A stretch of 64,000 bases of DNA from Cryobacterium arcticum (GCF_001679725.1 NZ_CP016282.1:2728001-2792000), one strand, 5' to 3'; positions 50,729 to 59,349 are shown, numbered from the stretch's first letter. Translations and numbers: made by a program. The notes: generated from the sequence alone by a model not told the origin.

Positions 50729-53700
50729 ATGCCGCCGCCCCTCCAGCCTCCCCGCCGGGCGGCCGGCGCATCCGACTGGAAGGCGGCCGTCGCTGCCCTC
50801 AGCGGCGGCCTGACCGCGGACGCGCCGGCGCCCGACACCGTCGCCGACTCCCCCGAGGCCCGCACGACAATGGGCCTACTCTTCGAGCTGCGGGAGCAGA
50901 CCCCGCGCAGCGCCGACCGCTGGCGCGGCGCGACGGCCGTGCGAGCGTCCGCCACCCGGCCCCGCGCCGGCGCCTACCGGCTCGGCGTGCGTCCGGTGCT
51001 GCGCAGCGACTCGGGCAAATGGGTCAAGTCCACCATCACGTGGAGCAACGTGGGCTACCAGCTCAACCGGCTCAACCTCAACGTGGAACAGCACCGCTGG
51101 TTCTGCCAGTTCGTGCCGCTGCACCGGGTCGACCGTCCGGTCTACAACGGCCAGGACACCGAGTGGCTCTACCTTGACGAGTTCGAGAGCCCGCTGCTCT
51201 GGCACCTGCTGGCCGAGGCGGTCCGCCTGGGCATCGGCCTGGCGGGCAGCCACAAAGACGCCCAGGTCACCGTGGGCACCACCGCGACGGTGCAGCTCGA
51301 CGCCGCCCTGACCTCCACGGCCCTGACCCTCTCCCCCGTGCTCACCATCGACGGCCGGGCGCATCCGGTGGGCGACGCCGGCAGCATCGGCGCCCACGGC
51401 GTGTACACCTATGCGCTCGGCGCCAACCCGGCCATCGTGCTTGCGCCCAGCGCGGCCCCGCTCAGCGCCGAACAGCGCACCCTGCTCGGATCCGCCGGGC
51501 CCTCCGGCCTGGTCGTGCCGGCCGGCGAGGTCGACGAGTTCCTGCGCGGGTACTACCCCACCCTCCGCCGCGGCGTGCCGGTGACGAGCACGGATGCCTC
51601 CATCGAGTTCCCGCCCCCGCCTCCGCCCGTGCTTGTGCACACCGTGAGCTTCGAGCCCAAGCAGGCCGTGCGCCTGGACTGGCAGTGGCAGGGCGACCGT
51701 GACGAAGAAGCCGAGACCGAACTGCTGGGCCGTGTGGCCGACGCCGTTCCCGGCCTGCCGGCGCCGGCCGACCCGGACGCCCCCACCGTGACGCTGACCG
51801 GCCTGCCCGCCGCCGAGTACACCGACAAGTCCCTCCCCAGGCTCGGCGAGGTGGCCGGGCTGCGCGTGGACCTGGTCGGCGCCAAGCCGGACTACCGCGA
51901 GCTCACCGCCACCCCGCAGCTGATCGTGACCACTGTGGAGACCGAGAAACGCGACTGGTTCGACCTCGGCGTGCTCGTGAAGATCGACGGCCGCAGCATC
52001 CCGTTCGACCCCATCTTTCGGGCCCTCGCCAAGGGCCGCAAGAAGCTGCTGCTGGTCGACAACAGCTACCTCTCGCTCACCCAGCCCGTGTTCGACCGCT
52101 TGCGCGACCTCATCGACGAGGCCAGGGCGCTGCAGGAATGGGAGACCGGCCTGCGGATCAACCGACACCAGGCCAGTCTGTGGTCGGACTTCGAGGACCT
52201 CGCCGACGAGACCGAACAGGCCGTCTCCTGGCGGGCGGCCGTGGGCGGGCTACTGCGGCTCGAGCGCGCCGACACGGAGGCGGCGGGTGAAGCTGATGCG
52301 GCTGATGCAGCGGCGCTGCCCGGCGCCACGCCCCTGCCTGCCGGGCTGAACGCCACCCTGCGCCCCTACCAGGTGGCTGGATTCGAGTGGCTGGCGTTCC
52401 TCTGGGACCACGGACTCGGCGGCATCCTGGCCGACGACATGGGACTCGGCAAGACCCTGCAGACCCTCGCGCTGCTCAGCCACGCCGTGCAGCAGTCGGC
52501 GGGCCCCCAGACCGGCTCCTCAGTGTCCGCGGGCTCTCTACCGCACGGTCCGTTCCTCATCGTGGCGCCCACCTCGGTGGTCTCCAACTGGCTCACCGAG
52601 GCCGCCCGGTTCACTCCGAACCTGCGGGTCGGGTCGGTGTCGAGCACCCAGGCCACCAGCGGACGTCCCCTGGCCGAGCAGGCGGAGGGGCTCGACGTGC
52701 TCGTCACGTCCTACGCCCTGTTCCGGCTTGACGCCCCGGCCTACCAGGCCCACGGCTGGGCGGGCCTGATCCTCGACGAGGCGCAGTTCGTGAAGAACCG
52801 CACCTCGCAGCTGCACCGCGCGGCCCGCGACCTCGACGTGCCGTTCAAGCTGGCCGTGACCGGCACGCCCATGGAGAACAACCTGCTCGAGCTCTGGGCG
52901 CTGTTCTCGATCGTCGCGCCGGGCCTGTTCCCCTCGGCCCGCCGGTTCACCGAGGAGTACCTGCGCCCGGCCGAGCGCAAGGTGCGCTCCCAGGGCGAAC
53001 TGATCGAGCGGCTGCGGCGCCGCATCCGCCCGCTCATGCTGCGCCGAACCAAGGATGTCGTGGCCCGCGACCTGCCGGCGAAGCAGGAGCAGGTGCTGCG
53101 CGTGGAGCTCGACCCGCGCCACCGGGAGATCTACGACACGTTCCTGCAGCGGGAGCGCCAGAAGCTGCTCGGGCTCATGGAGGACCTCGAGGCCAACCGG
53201 TTCATCGTGTTCCGGTCGATCACGCTGCTGCGCATGCTGAGCCTGGATGCATCGCTGGTCGACGACGAGTACGCCGACGTGCCCTCGAGCAAGCTCGACG
53301 CGCTGATCGAGCAGCTCGACGAGGTGGTCGCCGAGGGCCACCGGGCACTCATATTCAGCCAGTTCACCTCGTATCTGGCCCTGGCCGCGGCGCGGCTGGA
53401 GAAACGAGGCATCCGGTACAGCTACCTCGACGGCGGCACCACCGACCGCCCTGCCGTCATCGACGAGTTCAAGACCGGGGACGCCCCGGTGTTCCTGATC
53501 AGCCTCAAGGCCGGCGGCTTCGGTCTCAACCTCACCGAGGCCGACTACGTGTTCCTGCTCGACCCCTGGTGGAACCCGGCCAGCGAGTCCCAGGCCATCG
53601 ACCGCACCCACCGGATCGGCCAGACCAAGAACGTGATGGTGTACCGACTCGTGGCCGCCGACACCATCGAGGAGAAGGTGATGGCGCTCAAGGACAGCAA

Positions 53701-53791
53701 GGCCAAGCTCGTGCAGGCCGTGCTCGACGACGATGCAGTTTTCGCGCAGTCGCTCACGGCCGACGACATCCGAGGCCTCCTCGAGCCCTAG
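50729..53791 (+). CDS. SNF2/Swi2 family helicase
   Basis: A 1020-residue SNF2-type dsDNA translocase. The N-terminal half (1-530) is a bacterial SNF2-associated region without an evident SWIM zinc motif. The ATPase begins after LRPYQVAGFEWLAFLWDHGL with motif I ADDMGLGKTLQTLALL (about 568-583), motif II LILDEAQFVKN (DEAQ, about 681), VTGTPMENNLLELWALF, and motifs V-VI LKAGGFGLNLTEADYVFLLD and SQAIDRTHRIGQTKNV. It is likely to act in transcription recycling or repair, like other bacterial Swi2/HepA-type proteins. ATG 50729 has GAACAT 6 nt upstream, a possible weak -10 box. Confidence 0.92.
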   Translation: MPPPLQPPRRAAGASDWKAAVAALSGGLTADAPAPDTVADSPEARTTMGLLFELREQTPRSADRWRGATAVRASATRPRAGAYRLGVRPVLRSDSGKWVKSTITWSNVGYQLNRLNLNVEQHRWFCQFVPLHRVDRPVYNGQDTEWLYLDEFESPLLWHLLAEAVRLGIGLAGSHKDAQVTVGTTATVQLDAALTSTALTLSPVLTIDGRAHPVGDAGSIGAHGVYTYALGANPAIVLAPSAAPLSAEQRTLLGSAGPSGLVVPAGEVDEFLRGYYPTLRRGVPVTSTDASIEFPPPPPPVLVHTVSFEPKQAVRLDWQWQGDRDEEAETELLGRVADAVPGLPAPADPDAPTVTLTGLPAAEYTDKSLPRLGEVAGLRVDLVGAKPDYRELTATPQLIVTTVETEKRDWFDLGVLVKIDGRSIPFDPIFRALAKGRKKLLLVDNSYLSLTQPVFDRLRDLIDEARALQEWETGLRINRHQASLWSDFEDLADETEQAVSWRAAVGGLLRLERADTEAAGEADAADAAALPGATPLPAGLNATLRPYQVAGFEWLAFLWDHGLGGILADDMGLGKTLQTLALLSHAVQQSAGPQTGSSVSAGSLPHGPFLIVAPTSVVSNWLTEAARFTPNLRVGSVSSTQATSGRPLAEQAEGLDVLVTSYALFRLDAPAYQAHGWAGLILDEAQFVKNRTSQLHRAARDLDVPFKLAVTGTPMENNLLELWALFSIVAPGLFPSARRFTEEYLRPAERKVRSQGELIERLRRRIRPLMLRRTKDVVARDLPAKQEQVLRVELDPRHREIYDTFLQRERQKLLGLMEDLEANRFIVFRSITLLRMLSLDASLVDDEYADVPSSKLDALIEQLDEVVAEGHRALIFSQFTSYLALAAARLEKRGIRYSYLDGGTTDRPAVIDEFKTGDAPVFLISLKAGGFGLNLTEADYVFLLDPWWNPASESQAIDRTHRIGQTKNVMVYRLVAADTIEEKVMALKDSKAKLVQAVLDDDAVFAQSLTADDIRGLLEP

Positions 53792-53812
53792 TCCCCCGGG
53801 TGGTGGGGAGGG

Positions 53813-54445
53813 CTACTTGACCAAGGCGAAGCCGCCGGTCCAGTTGATGGCGCCACCGGCGGCGAGAGTGAGCTGCAGGAAGCCGAGGGCCTCGAGCTCC
53901 CGGGCGCGCTTGAGGGCTCCGGCGTCGATCGCGGCCACGCCACCGGCGGTGATCACGGCGATCAGGGCCTCCTTGGCGGATGCGTCATCGCCGGCGACCA
54001 GCACCGTGGTGGGCACGGCGCCGCCGACGGAACCGGTGGCGAGGGTCGCGGCGAAGGTGGTGTTGAACGCCTTGAGCACGCGGGCGCCCGGAACCGTCTC
54101 GGCGATGACCTGCGCGGCCGAGCCGTCGGCCGGCACGACCAGTGAGTCGAAGGTGGCGAAGTCGAGCGGGTTGGTGATGTCCACGACGATCTTGCCGTCG
54201 AGCTGGCCCGCGTACTGGGCGAGCACACCGGCGACGGCCGGATAGGGCAGGGCGAGGACGACGATGTCGCCGGTGAGGACGTCTCCGGCCGCGCCCGACA
54301 CGACGGTGGACCCAGCATTGGCCGCGGCTGCGGCGGTCTTCTCGGCGTCCTGCGCGAGAAGCTGCACGGTTGCTCCTCCCGTGGCCGCGATCGCTGCGAT
54401 GGCCGTGCCCATGTTGCCTGCTCCGATGATGCTGACGCTCGTCAT
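53813..54445 (-). CDS. NADP-binding oxidoreductase, F420 reductase-like
   Basis: A 210-residue protein of the NADPH-dependent F420 reductase/ketol-reductase-like family. The Rossmann loop is IIGAGNMGTAIA (residues 5-16), then VVLALPYPAV, VDITNPLDF and AFNTTFA, the latter typical of Fno-like enzymes. The Fno family transfers hydride between NADP and F420, although many actinobacterial paralogues lack a defined substrate. ATG 54445 has AAGGAG 6 nt upstream. Its promoter (TTGACG-17 nt-TACATT) is covered by a perfect palindrome, so the divergent MarR protein very likely represses it. Confidence 0.85.
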   Translation of the reverse strand: MTSVSIIGAGNMGTAIAAIAATGGATVQLLAQDAEKTAAAAANAGSTVVSGAAGDVLTGDIVVLALPYPAVAGVLAQYAGQLDGKIVVDITNPLDFATFDSLVVPADGSAAQVIAETVPGARVLKAFNTTFAATLATGSVGGAVPTTVLVAGDDASAKEALIAVITAGGVAAIDAGALKRARELEALGFLQLTLAAGGAINWTGGFALVK

Positions 54446-54488
54446 GAGGTGCTCCTTCTCGCCTTCCGGCGATTCATTAGTTGTTGAT

Positions 54489-54523
54489 ACAAGTAATGTA
54501 CCGCACATTACTTGTCGCGTCAA
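54489..54523 (-). promoter_or_regulatory. Reductase promoter with perfect MarR operator
   Basis: ACAAGTAATGT (54489-54499) and ACATTACTTGT (54505-54515) form a perfect 11-bp inverted repeat with a 5-nt spacer. On the minus strand TTGACG (54518-54523) and TACATT (54495-54500) are -35 and -10 boxes with a 17-nt spacer, so a bound repressor would block RNA polymerase. Confidence 0.82.
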
Positions 54524-54544
54524 CCAAACAGTGTGGACATTGGC

Positions 54545-54550
54545 TAAGCT
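54545..54550 (+). promoter_or_regulatory. -10 box TAAGCT for leaderless marR
   Basis: TAAGCT, then GGAGTC, then ATG 54557. The palindrome ends 30 bp upstream, in reach of the -35 region of this promoter. Confidence 0.55.
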
Positions 54551-54556
54551 GGAGTC

Positions 54557-55063
54557 ATGGACACGAACGAGACAGACACCGTGCAGGGACTCAACCAGGC
54601 TCAATTGCAGGCCTGGATGCGTTTTGTCGCCGTCGTCGAACTCGTCCCCGGTCTGCTGGACTCCCAGTTGCAGCGCGACTCCGACCTCAGCCACTTCGAG
54701 TACTACGTGCTCGCGATGCTCTCCGAGGCGCCCAACCGCACCCTGCGGATGACCGGGCTCTCGTCGATGACCAACTCCAGCCTCCCGCGCCTCTCCCACG
54801 TGGTGCGCCGTCTCGAGGAGCGCGGCCTGGTGCAGCGCAGCCCGTGCCCGACCGACCGCCGGGCCACGAACGCCTCACTCACCGCGGAGGGCTGGGCCGT
54901 CGTGCAGGAGGCTGCCCCCGGGCACATCCGCACGGTGCGGGAGAACGTGATCGACCCGCTCACCGACGAACAGGTAGCCCAGCTCAACGCCATCTCCAAC
55001 CAGTTGCTGCAGAAGCTCGACCCCACCAACCGCCTCAACACCGGGGCACCCGAAGGAGCCTGA
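54557..55063 (+). CDS. MarR family transcriptional regulator
   Basis: A 168-residue MarR-type repressor. The winged helix is visible as LSHFEYYVLAMLSEAPNRTL, then MTNSSLPRLSHVVRRLEERG and the wing RSPCPTDRRATNASLTAEG. It is divergent from the F420-reductase-like gene across a perfect palindrome and probably controls that gene and itself. The leaderless ATG 54557 is set by TAAGCT. The next gene starts 3 nt after its stop codon, so it may share the transcript. Confidence 0.9.
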   Translation: MDTNETDTVQGLNQAQLQAWMRFVAVVELVPGLLDSQLQRDSDLSHFEYYVLAMLSEAPNRTLRMTGLSSMTNSSLPRLSHVVRRLEERGLVQRSPCPTDRRATNASLTAEGWAVVQEAAPGHIRTVRENVIDPLTDEQVAQLNAISNQLLQKLDPTNRLNTGAPEGA

Positions 55064-55065
55064 TC

Positions 55066-55425
55066 GTGCGCATCACCCAGCTGGCGCCCGGCGAGGTCTT
55101 CGTCTTCGGGTCGAACGCGGCGGGGATGCACGCCGCCGGTGCGGCCGCGATGGCGCACGAACGGTTCGGCGCGGTCTGGGGTCAGGGCCACGGGCTGCAC
55201 GGGCGGTCCTATGCCATCAACTCGATGAGCGGGCTGGCCATTCTGCAGGCCGAGGTAGGTGGATTCGTGGACTTCGCGGCGCAGCATCCGGAGTTCAGGT
55301 TTCTTGTGACCGAGATCGGCTGCGGCATCGCCGGGTACACGCCCGCCGAGGTCGCGCCGTTCTTCGCCGATGGGGGCGACAACGTGGTGTTGCCGCCCCG
55401 GTTCGCCCAGGAACTGGGGCGCTGA
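55066..55425 (+). CDS. FVFGSN phage-associated conserved protein
   Basis: A 119-residue protein of a small conserved family often called phage-associated (A1S_2505-like). Signatures are GEVFVFGSNAAGMHAAGAAA (residues 9-28), FGAVWGQGHGLHGRSYAIN and FLVTEIGCGIAGYTPAEVAP. The glycine-rich loops and the FGSN element recall macro-domain-like nucleotide binding, but this is an inference. GTG 55066 follows the marR stop codon by 2 nt with GGAG about 8 nt upstream, so it is likely cotranscribed with marR. No phage genes are nearby. Confidence 0.72.
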   Translation: MRITQLAPGEVFVFGSNAAGMHAAGAAAMAHERFGAVWGQGHGLHGRSYAINSMSGLAILQAEVGGFVDFAAQHPEFRFLVTEIGCGIAGYTPAEVAPFFADGGDNVVLPPRFAQELGR

Positions 55426-55443
55426 GCTGCTCCGGCGCGGGGA

Positions 55444-58400
55444 TCAGCCCTCGACGAGCTCGATGAAGGCACTCAGCTGCGCCAGCGTGCCGGCGTTGTG
55501 CGGCAAGGCATCCGTGAGCGCGGGCGAATAGAGCAGGTACGCCGCCCACTGGGCCCGTGAGATGGCCACGTTGAGCCGGTTGGCCAGGAGCAGGAACTCC
55601 AGCCCCCGCGGCACCTCTTCGGCACTGGACGCGGCAAGCGACACTATCGCCACCGCGGCCTCACGGCCCTGGAACTTGTCGACGGTGCCCACGCTGACAT
55701 CGTGCCAGCCGGCCAGGGCGAGCCGTTCGCGGATCACCTCGACCTGGGCGTTGTAGGGCGCCACCACGATGAGGTCCCCCTGCCCGAGCGGGGTGCTCAC
55801 CCCGCCGACGGTCCAGGCGCGGCCCAGCAGTGAGCGGATGAGCTCGACCACGGCGTCGGCCTCCTCCGGCGACGAGGTGGAGTTGAGGGTGTGCGGCACG
55901 GGCAGCGGATGCAGGCCGGGCTCGACGCCGTCGAGGTGCCGGTCGGCGGCCCGGGATTCCAGCTTGCCCTCGTAGGAGAGCCGCGACACCGGCGCGCACA
56001 CGGCCGGGTGCATGCGCCAGCTCTTGGCGAGGAAGTAGCCGAACTCGCTCGGCAACACGTCGTGGCCGTCGGTGAGCCAGCCGAGCGCCGAGACGTCGAC
56101 CGGTTCGGGATGGGAACCCTGGCTCACCTGCGGCAGCTGCTGCGGGTCGCCGAGAAGCAGCAGGCGCCGGGCCGCGACGGCGGAGGCGATGGTGCTGGCC
56201 AGCGAGAACTGGCCGGCCTCGTCGATCACGAGGAGGTCGAGCGAGCCGGGTTCGATGCGCTGGGCGTTGCTGAAGTCCCAGGCCGTGCCACCGAGCACGA
56301 AACCGCCGGCCTGCCCGGTGAACTCGGCGAACCGGCTGGGCGCCAGGGCCGTCCACCCGGTTTCCCGGGATTCCTCCCCCGCCTTGGCCTTCTTGCCCAC
56401 GTGCCCGGCCGCCAGGCCCGCCTTGAGGACGGCGGAGAGCATGTTCTCCACGGTCGCGTGCGACTGGGCCACCACGCCGATCTTCCAGCCGTGGTCGCGC
56501 ACGAGCTCCGCGATGACCCGGGAACCGGTGTAGGTCTTGCCGGTGCCGGGCGGCCCCTGCACCGCCAGGTAGGAGCGGTCGATGCTGAGCAGGCTGTCAC
56601 GGATAGCCGCGGTGATGTCGCCGCCGCTGGTCGAGGCCGGGTCACCGGGTCTCGACAAGCTCGACCGACGATCGGACGAGGCCACTCCACGATCGGAGAC
56701 CCGGCGGGGCGGAACCCGTCGCAGGATGTCCAGCGCCGCGTCCGGCAGCATCGCCGGCAGGGCATCGAGCACCTGCTGGCCCCACTCGGCGATCGCGGGC
56801 ACCTGCGTGCCCGGCGGCGGCGGCGTGGCAGGCGCGAGGGCCATCGGCAGCTGGTCGTAGGGCTCAATGCCACGGCCGAGCTTCTCGGTCACGTAGAGCA
56901 CCTCCTCACCGGTGGCCTCGTCGACTAGGCCGGTGATCTCGGTGCGTTCGTGGGCCACCCGGGAGCCGGGCTCGCCGGTCTGCACGAGCGGCGGGTATGG
57001 CGCGTCGTAGAGCAGGAACGGCCGCTGGCCGAGCTTGAGCGAGCTGCCCGGCGCGGCCTCGCCCTCGATGCGCAGCACCCGGGAGAGGTTGCGGTCCCGG
57101 CCCACCAGGGCCCAGTCGCGGTCGACCGTGGCGTGCGCCACGATCAGCACGTCGCGGGTGGCCGACCACTCGTCGGCGGCGTTCCGCAGCCGGTCGAAGT
57201 GCTCCTGCCAGAACTTCTTGCCTTCGCGGCGGTGATAGTCGATGGCGGCGCTGGCCAGGGCGATAGCGGTCTGGTCCGGGGTGCGGTCGCCGGGCGGCGC
57301 ATCCGCCACCTGTGCCGCCAACGCCAGGTAGACCGGGCTGGGCTCCCGCACCGGGATGTCCAGCTCGAGGTCTCGGGACGCCGCGCGCGGCACGCCCGCC
57401 TCGTCGGCCCGGGCGAGCAGCCAGTCGCGCAGCCGCAGCGTGGAGAGGCAGTCGTACTCGTTGTAGTCGGCGATGGCATCGAGCTTGGCCTGGGCGCCGG
57501 CGAGGTCGCCGTCGCGGTACAGGGCCCGGGAGTCGGCGTATTCGGTGATCGAGTCCGCCGCGTTGTCGACGCCCTCGCGGTGGTCGTCGCCCATGTAGAG
57601 CGGCTCGAGCTTCTTGATCGAGTAGCTGTGCGAGCCCACCCGCAGGCTCTTCTTGACCACCGGGTAGAGGTCAACGAGCACGTTGGCGCGCAGCAGGTCG
57701 TCGACGGCGTCTTCGCCCACGCCGTGCCGGGCGGCGAGGGACAGCAGGTGGGTGCGTTCGTACGCGGCGTAGTGGTAGATGTGCAGGTTGGGATGCACGG
57801 CACGGCGCTCTGCCACGTAGGCGAGGAAGTCGATGAGGGCTTGGCGTTCCTCGGCGTAGTCGTGCGCCCAGAAAGCCCGGAAGGTGCCGTCCTCCTCGAT
57901 GAGTCCGAACAGGTAGTCCAGCCCCCATTCGACGGTGTCGTCGCCCACGGCCGCCTCGCTGTAGAGCGGGTCGCCCTCGAAGTCGAAGAAGATGTCGCCG
58001 GCATCCGGTGCGGGCAGCGCGCCGAGCGCCACCGGGTTGTACACCTCGAAAGCCGGGGCGTCGGCGTGGCCGGTCTCACCGCTGGCGAGTTGCCGGGAGA
58101 CCAGCTGCAGCCGCGCCTGCGCCCGGAGGGCCTCCACCGTGGCCTCGACGAGACCGTCGACCGGGCCGCTGCTCGCGGCGAGCTGCTCGATGGTCGTGAT
58201 GCCCGCCTCGAGCAAGTGTCGCCGCTGGGTGAGCCGCATGCCGGCGACGAGGAGCACGTCTCGGTGGGCCTCCACCTCGAGGGTGCACGCCGCACAGCGC
58301 CCGCAGGCGGCATAGCGCGGGTCGCCCCACTCCGTGGGGTCTGGGTCGGCCACCCTCTCGTCAATCAGGCGTTCGAGCCGGGCCCGGCGCTTGCGGTAGA

Positions 58401-58944
58401 CCGGCAGGATGTCGCGCAGCCGGTGGGTGCTCGTGCGCCCGTCGCCGAGCAGCAGGTGCACGTTCTCGCCGGTGGGGATGCCCAGCCTGTCGAGTTGGTC
58501 ACTGTAGGCGGCGACCTGCAGCAGCGCGGTGATCTTGGCCGAGCGGGCCAGCTTGGTGTCGAAGACCTCGTAGGAGCCGGACTCGGTGCGCATGATGAAG
58601 TCGGCGAACCCCACGAACCGGCCGTCGAAGAAGGTGGCCTGGAAGAGCACATCCGCGCCGGCCCGGAAGGCGTCGGCGGTCTGGGCGGCGGCTTGCGGCA
58701 GTTCCCGCATCGACGGCCGGGCGAACTCGACGACCTGGCGGGTGCCGCGCAGCTTCTCGAGGTAGCGCAGTTCGTGCTCATCACCGAGGGACCCGGCCCG
58801 GCGCAGCATGGCGTCGCCCGCGTCGGGTACGGCCGCGACCCGGCCGAGCTTGGCGTCGAGGGTGCGCATCACGGCCCACTCGCAGCCCGCGGCGGCGCCG
58901 AGGTCGCTGGCGCTGAAGATCACTGTGGAATCGAGCAAGAACAC
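55444..58944 (-). CDS. TM0106-family RecB-like nuclease fused to SF1 helicase
   Basis: A 1166-residue three-module protein. The N-terminal RecB-like nuclease (about 1-190) has GFADFIMRTESGSYEVFDTK, giving the D-xn-D-x-K core near residues 113-131. A cysteine cluster CGRCAAC lies near residue 215. A DnaQ/RNase H-like exonuclease domain (about 315-480) has DIFFDFEGDPLY and a late Asp in EYDCLSTLRLRDWL. The C-terminal SF1 helicase (about 780-1165) has Walker A GPPGTGKTYTG, DEAGQFSLAS, GDPQQLPQVSQ and DKFQGREAA. A dispersed repeat encodes DRRSSLSRPGDPAST near residue 760. The likely role is DNA repair or end processing. GTG 58944 has GGAGG 6 nt upstream. Confidence 0.88.
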   Translation of the reverse strand: MFLLDSTVIFSASDLGAAAGCEWAVMRTLDAKLGRVAAVPDAGDAMLRRAGSLGDEHELRYLEKLRGTRQVVEFARPSMRELPQAAAQTADAFRAGADVLFQATFFDGRFVGFADFIMRTESGSYEVFDTKLARSAKITALLQVAAYSDQLDRLGIPTGENVHLLLGDGRTSTHRLRDILPVYRKRRARLERLIDERVADPDPTEWGDPRYAACGRCAACTLEVEAHRDVLLVAGMRLTQRRHLLEAGITTIEQLAASSGPVDGLVEATVEALRAQARLQLVSRQLASGETGHADAPAFEVYNPVALGALPAPDAGDIFFDFEGDPLYSEAAVGDDTVEWGLDYLFGLIEEDGTFRAFWAHDYAEERQALIDFLAYVAERRAVHPNLHIYHYAAYERTHLLSLAARHGVGEDAVDDLLRANVLVDLYPVVKKSLRVGSHSYSIKKLEPLYMGDDHREGVDNAADSITEYADSRALYRDGDLAGAQAKLDAIADYNEYDCLSTLRLRDWLLARADEAGVPRAASRDLELDIPVREPSPVYLALAAQVADAPPGDRTPDQTAIALASAAIDYHRREGKKFWQEHFDRLRNAADEWSATRDVLIVAHATVDRDWALVGRDRNLSRVLRIEGEAAPGSSLKLGQRPFLLYDAPYPPLVQTGEPGSRVAHERTEITGLVDEATGEEVLYVTEKLGRGIEPYDQLPMALAPATPPPPGTQVPAIAEWGQQVLDALPAMLPDAALDILRRVPPRRVSDRGVASSDRRSSLSRPGDPASTSGGDITAAIRDSLLSIDRSYLAVQGPPGTGKTYTGSRVIAELVRDHGWKIGVVAQSHATVENMLSAVLKAGLAAGHVGKKAKAGEESRETGWTALAPSRFAEFTGQAGGFVLGGTAWDFSNAQRIEPGSLDLLVIDEAGQFSLASTIASAVAARRLLLLGDPQQLPQVSQGSHPEPVDVSALGWLTDGHDVLPSEFGYFLAKSWRMHPAVCAPVSRLSYEGKLESRAADRHLDGVEPGLHPLPVPHTLNSTSSPEEADAVVELIRSLLGRAWTVGGVSTPLGQGDLIVVAPYNAQVEVIRERLALAGWHDVSVGTVDKFQGREAAVAIVSLAASSAEEVPRGLEFLLLANRLNVAISRAQWAAYLLYSPALTDALPHNAGTLAQLSAFIELVEG
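56648..56675 (+). repeat. Dispersed repeat core inside nuclease-helicase gene
   Basis: GGTCTCGACAAGCTCGACC (56648-56666) followed by GACGATCGG, the same core and flank as the 43.6-kb array units. It is antisense to the gene and in frame, in a linker just before the helicase module. Confidence 0.75.
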
Positions 58945-59038
58945 GCTGAGCCTCCGGCTGCTGGGGTGGGGTCAGGTTACCCGACGGCACCGACACCGCA
59001 CCGCGCGCTGACCGCCGGGTGCAGGCGGCGAGCGGGTT

Positions 59039-59044
59039 TACGAT
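59039..59044 (+). promoter_or_regulatory. -10 box TACGAT for leaderless acetyltransferase gene
   Basis: TACGAT, then TGTCCG, then GTG 59051. Confidence 0.5.
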
Positions 59045-59050
59045 TGTCCG

Positions 59051-59341
59051 GTGAACACAGTCCTCGCCCATGAACCGGATGCCTCCCGCTACGCCCTCTA
59101 CCTCGACGGCGAGCTCGCCGCCGTGGCGGACTACGCGGCACATGGCGACACGCTCTCGTTCAACCACACCTTCACCGACCCGGCCCGGCGCGGCCAGGGC
59201 CTGGCCGGCCAGGTCGTGACCTTCGCCATGGACGACGTGGAGAAGACGAGCCACCGGGCCGTCTCACCGGACTGCTGGTACGTGGCCAAGTGGTTCGACA
59301 AGCATCCGGAGCGCGCCGGCCTGCTGCGGGTGCGCAGCTAA
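59051..59341 (+). CDS. YjdJ-type GNAT acetyltransferase-like protein
   Basis: A 96-residue minimal GCN5-related domain of the YjdJ type. The core reads RYALYLDGELAAVADYAAHG, LSFNHTFTDPARRGQGLAGQ (with the acetyl-CoA P-loop RRGQGLA) and CWYVAKWFDKHPE, where the late Cys and the W-x-x-x-H-P element are characteristic. The substrate is not known for the family. GTG 59051 is set by a TACGAT box 6 nt upstream. It is convergent with the EEP-family gene. Confidence 0.88.
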   Translation: MNTVLAHEPDASRYALYLDGELAAVADYAAHGDTLSFNHTFTDPARRGQGLAGQVVTFAMDDVEKTSHRAVSPDCWYVAKWFDKHPERAGLLRVRS

Positions 59342-59349
59342 CCGTTCGG

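Noticed and set aside
55444..58944. Defence island around the nuclease-helicase
   Set aside because: Neighbours are housekeeping or unknown single genes; no methyltransferase, restriction, CBASS or similar genes were seen.
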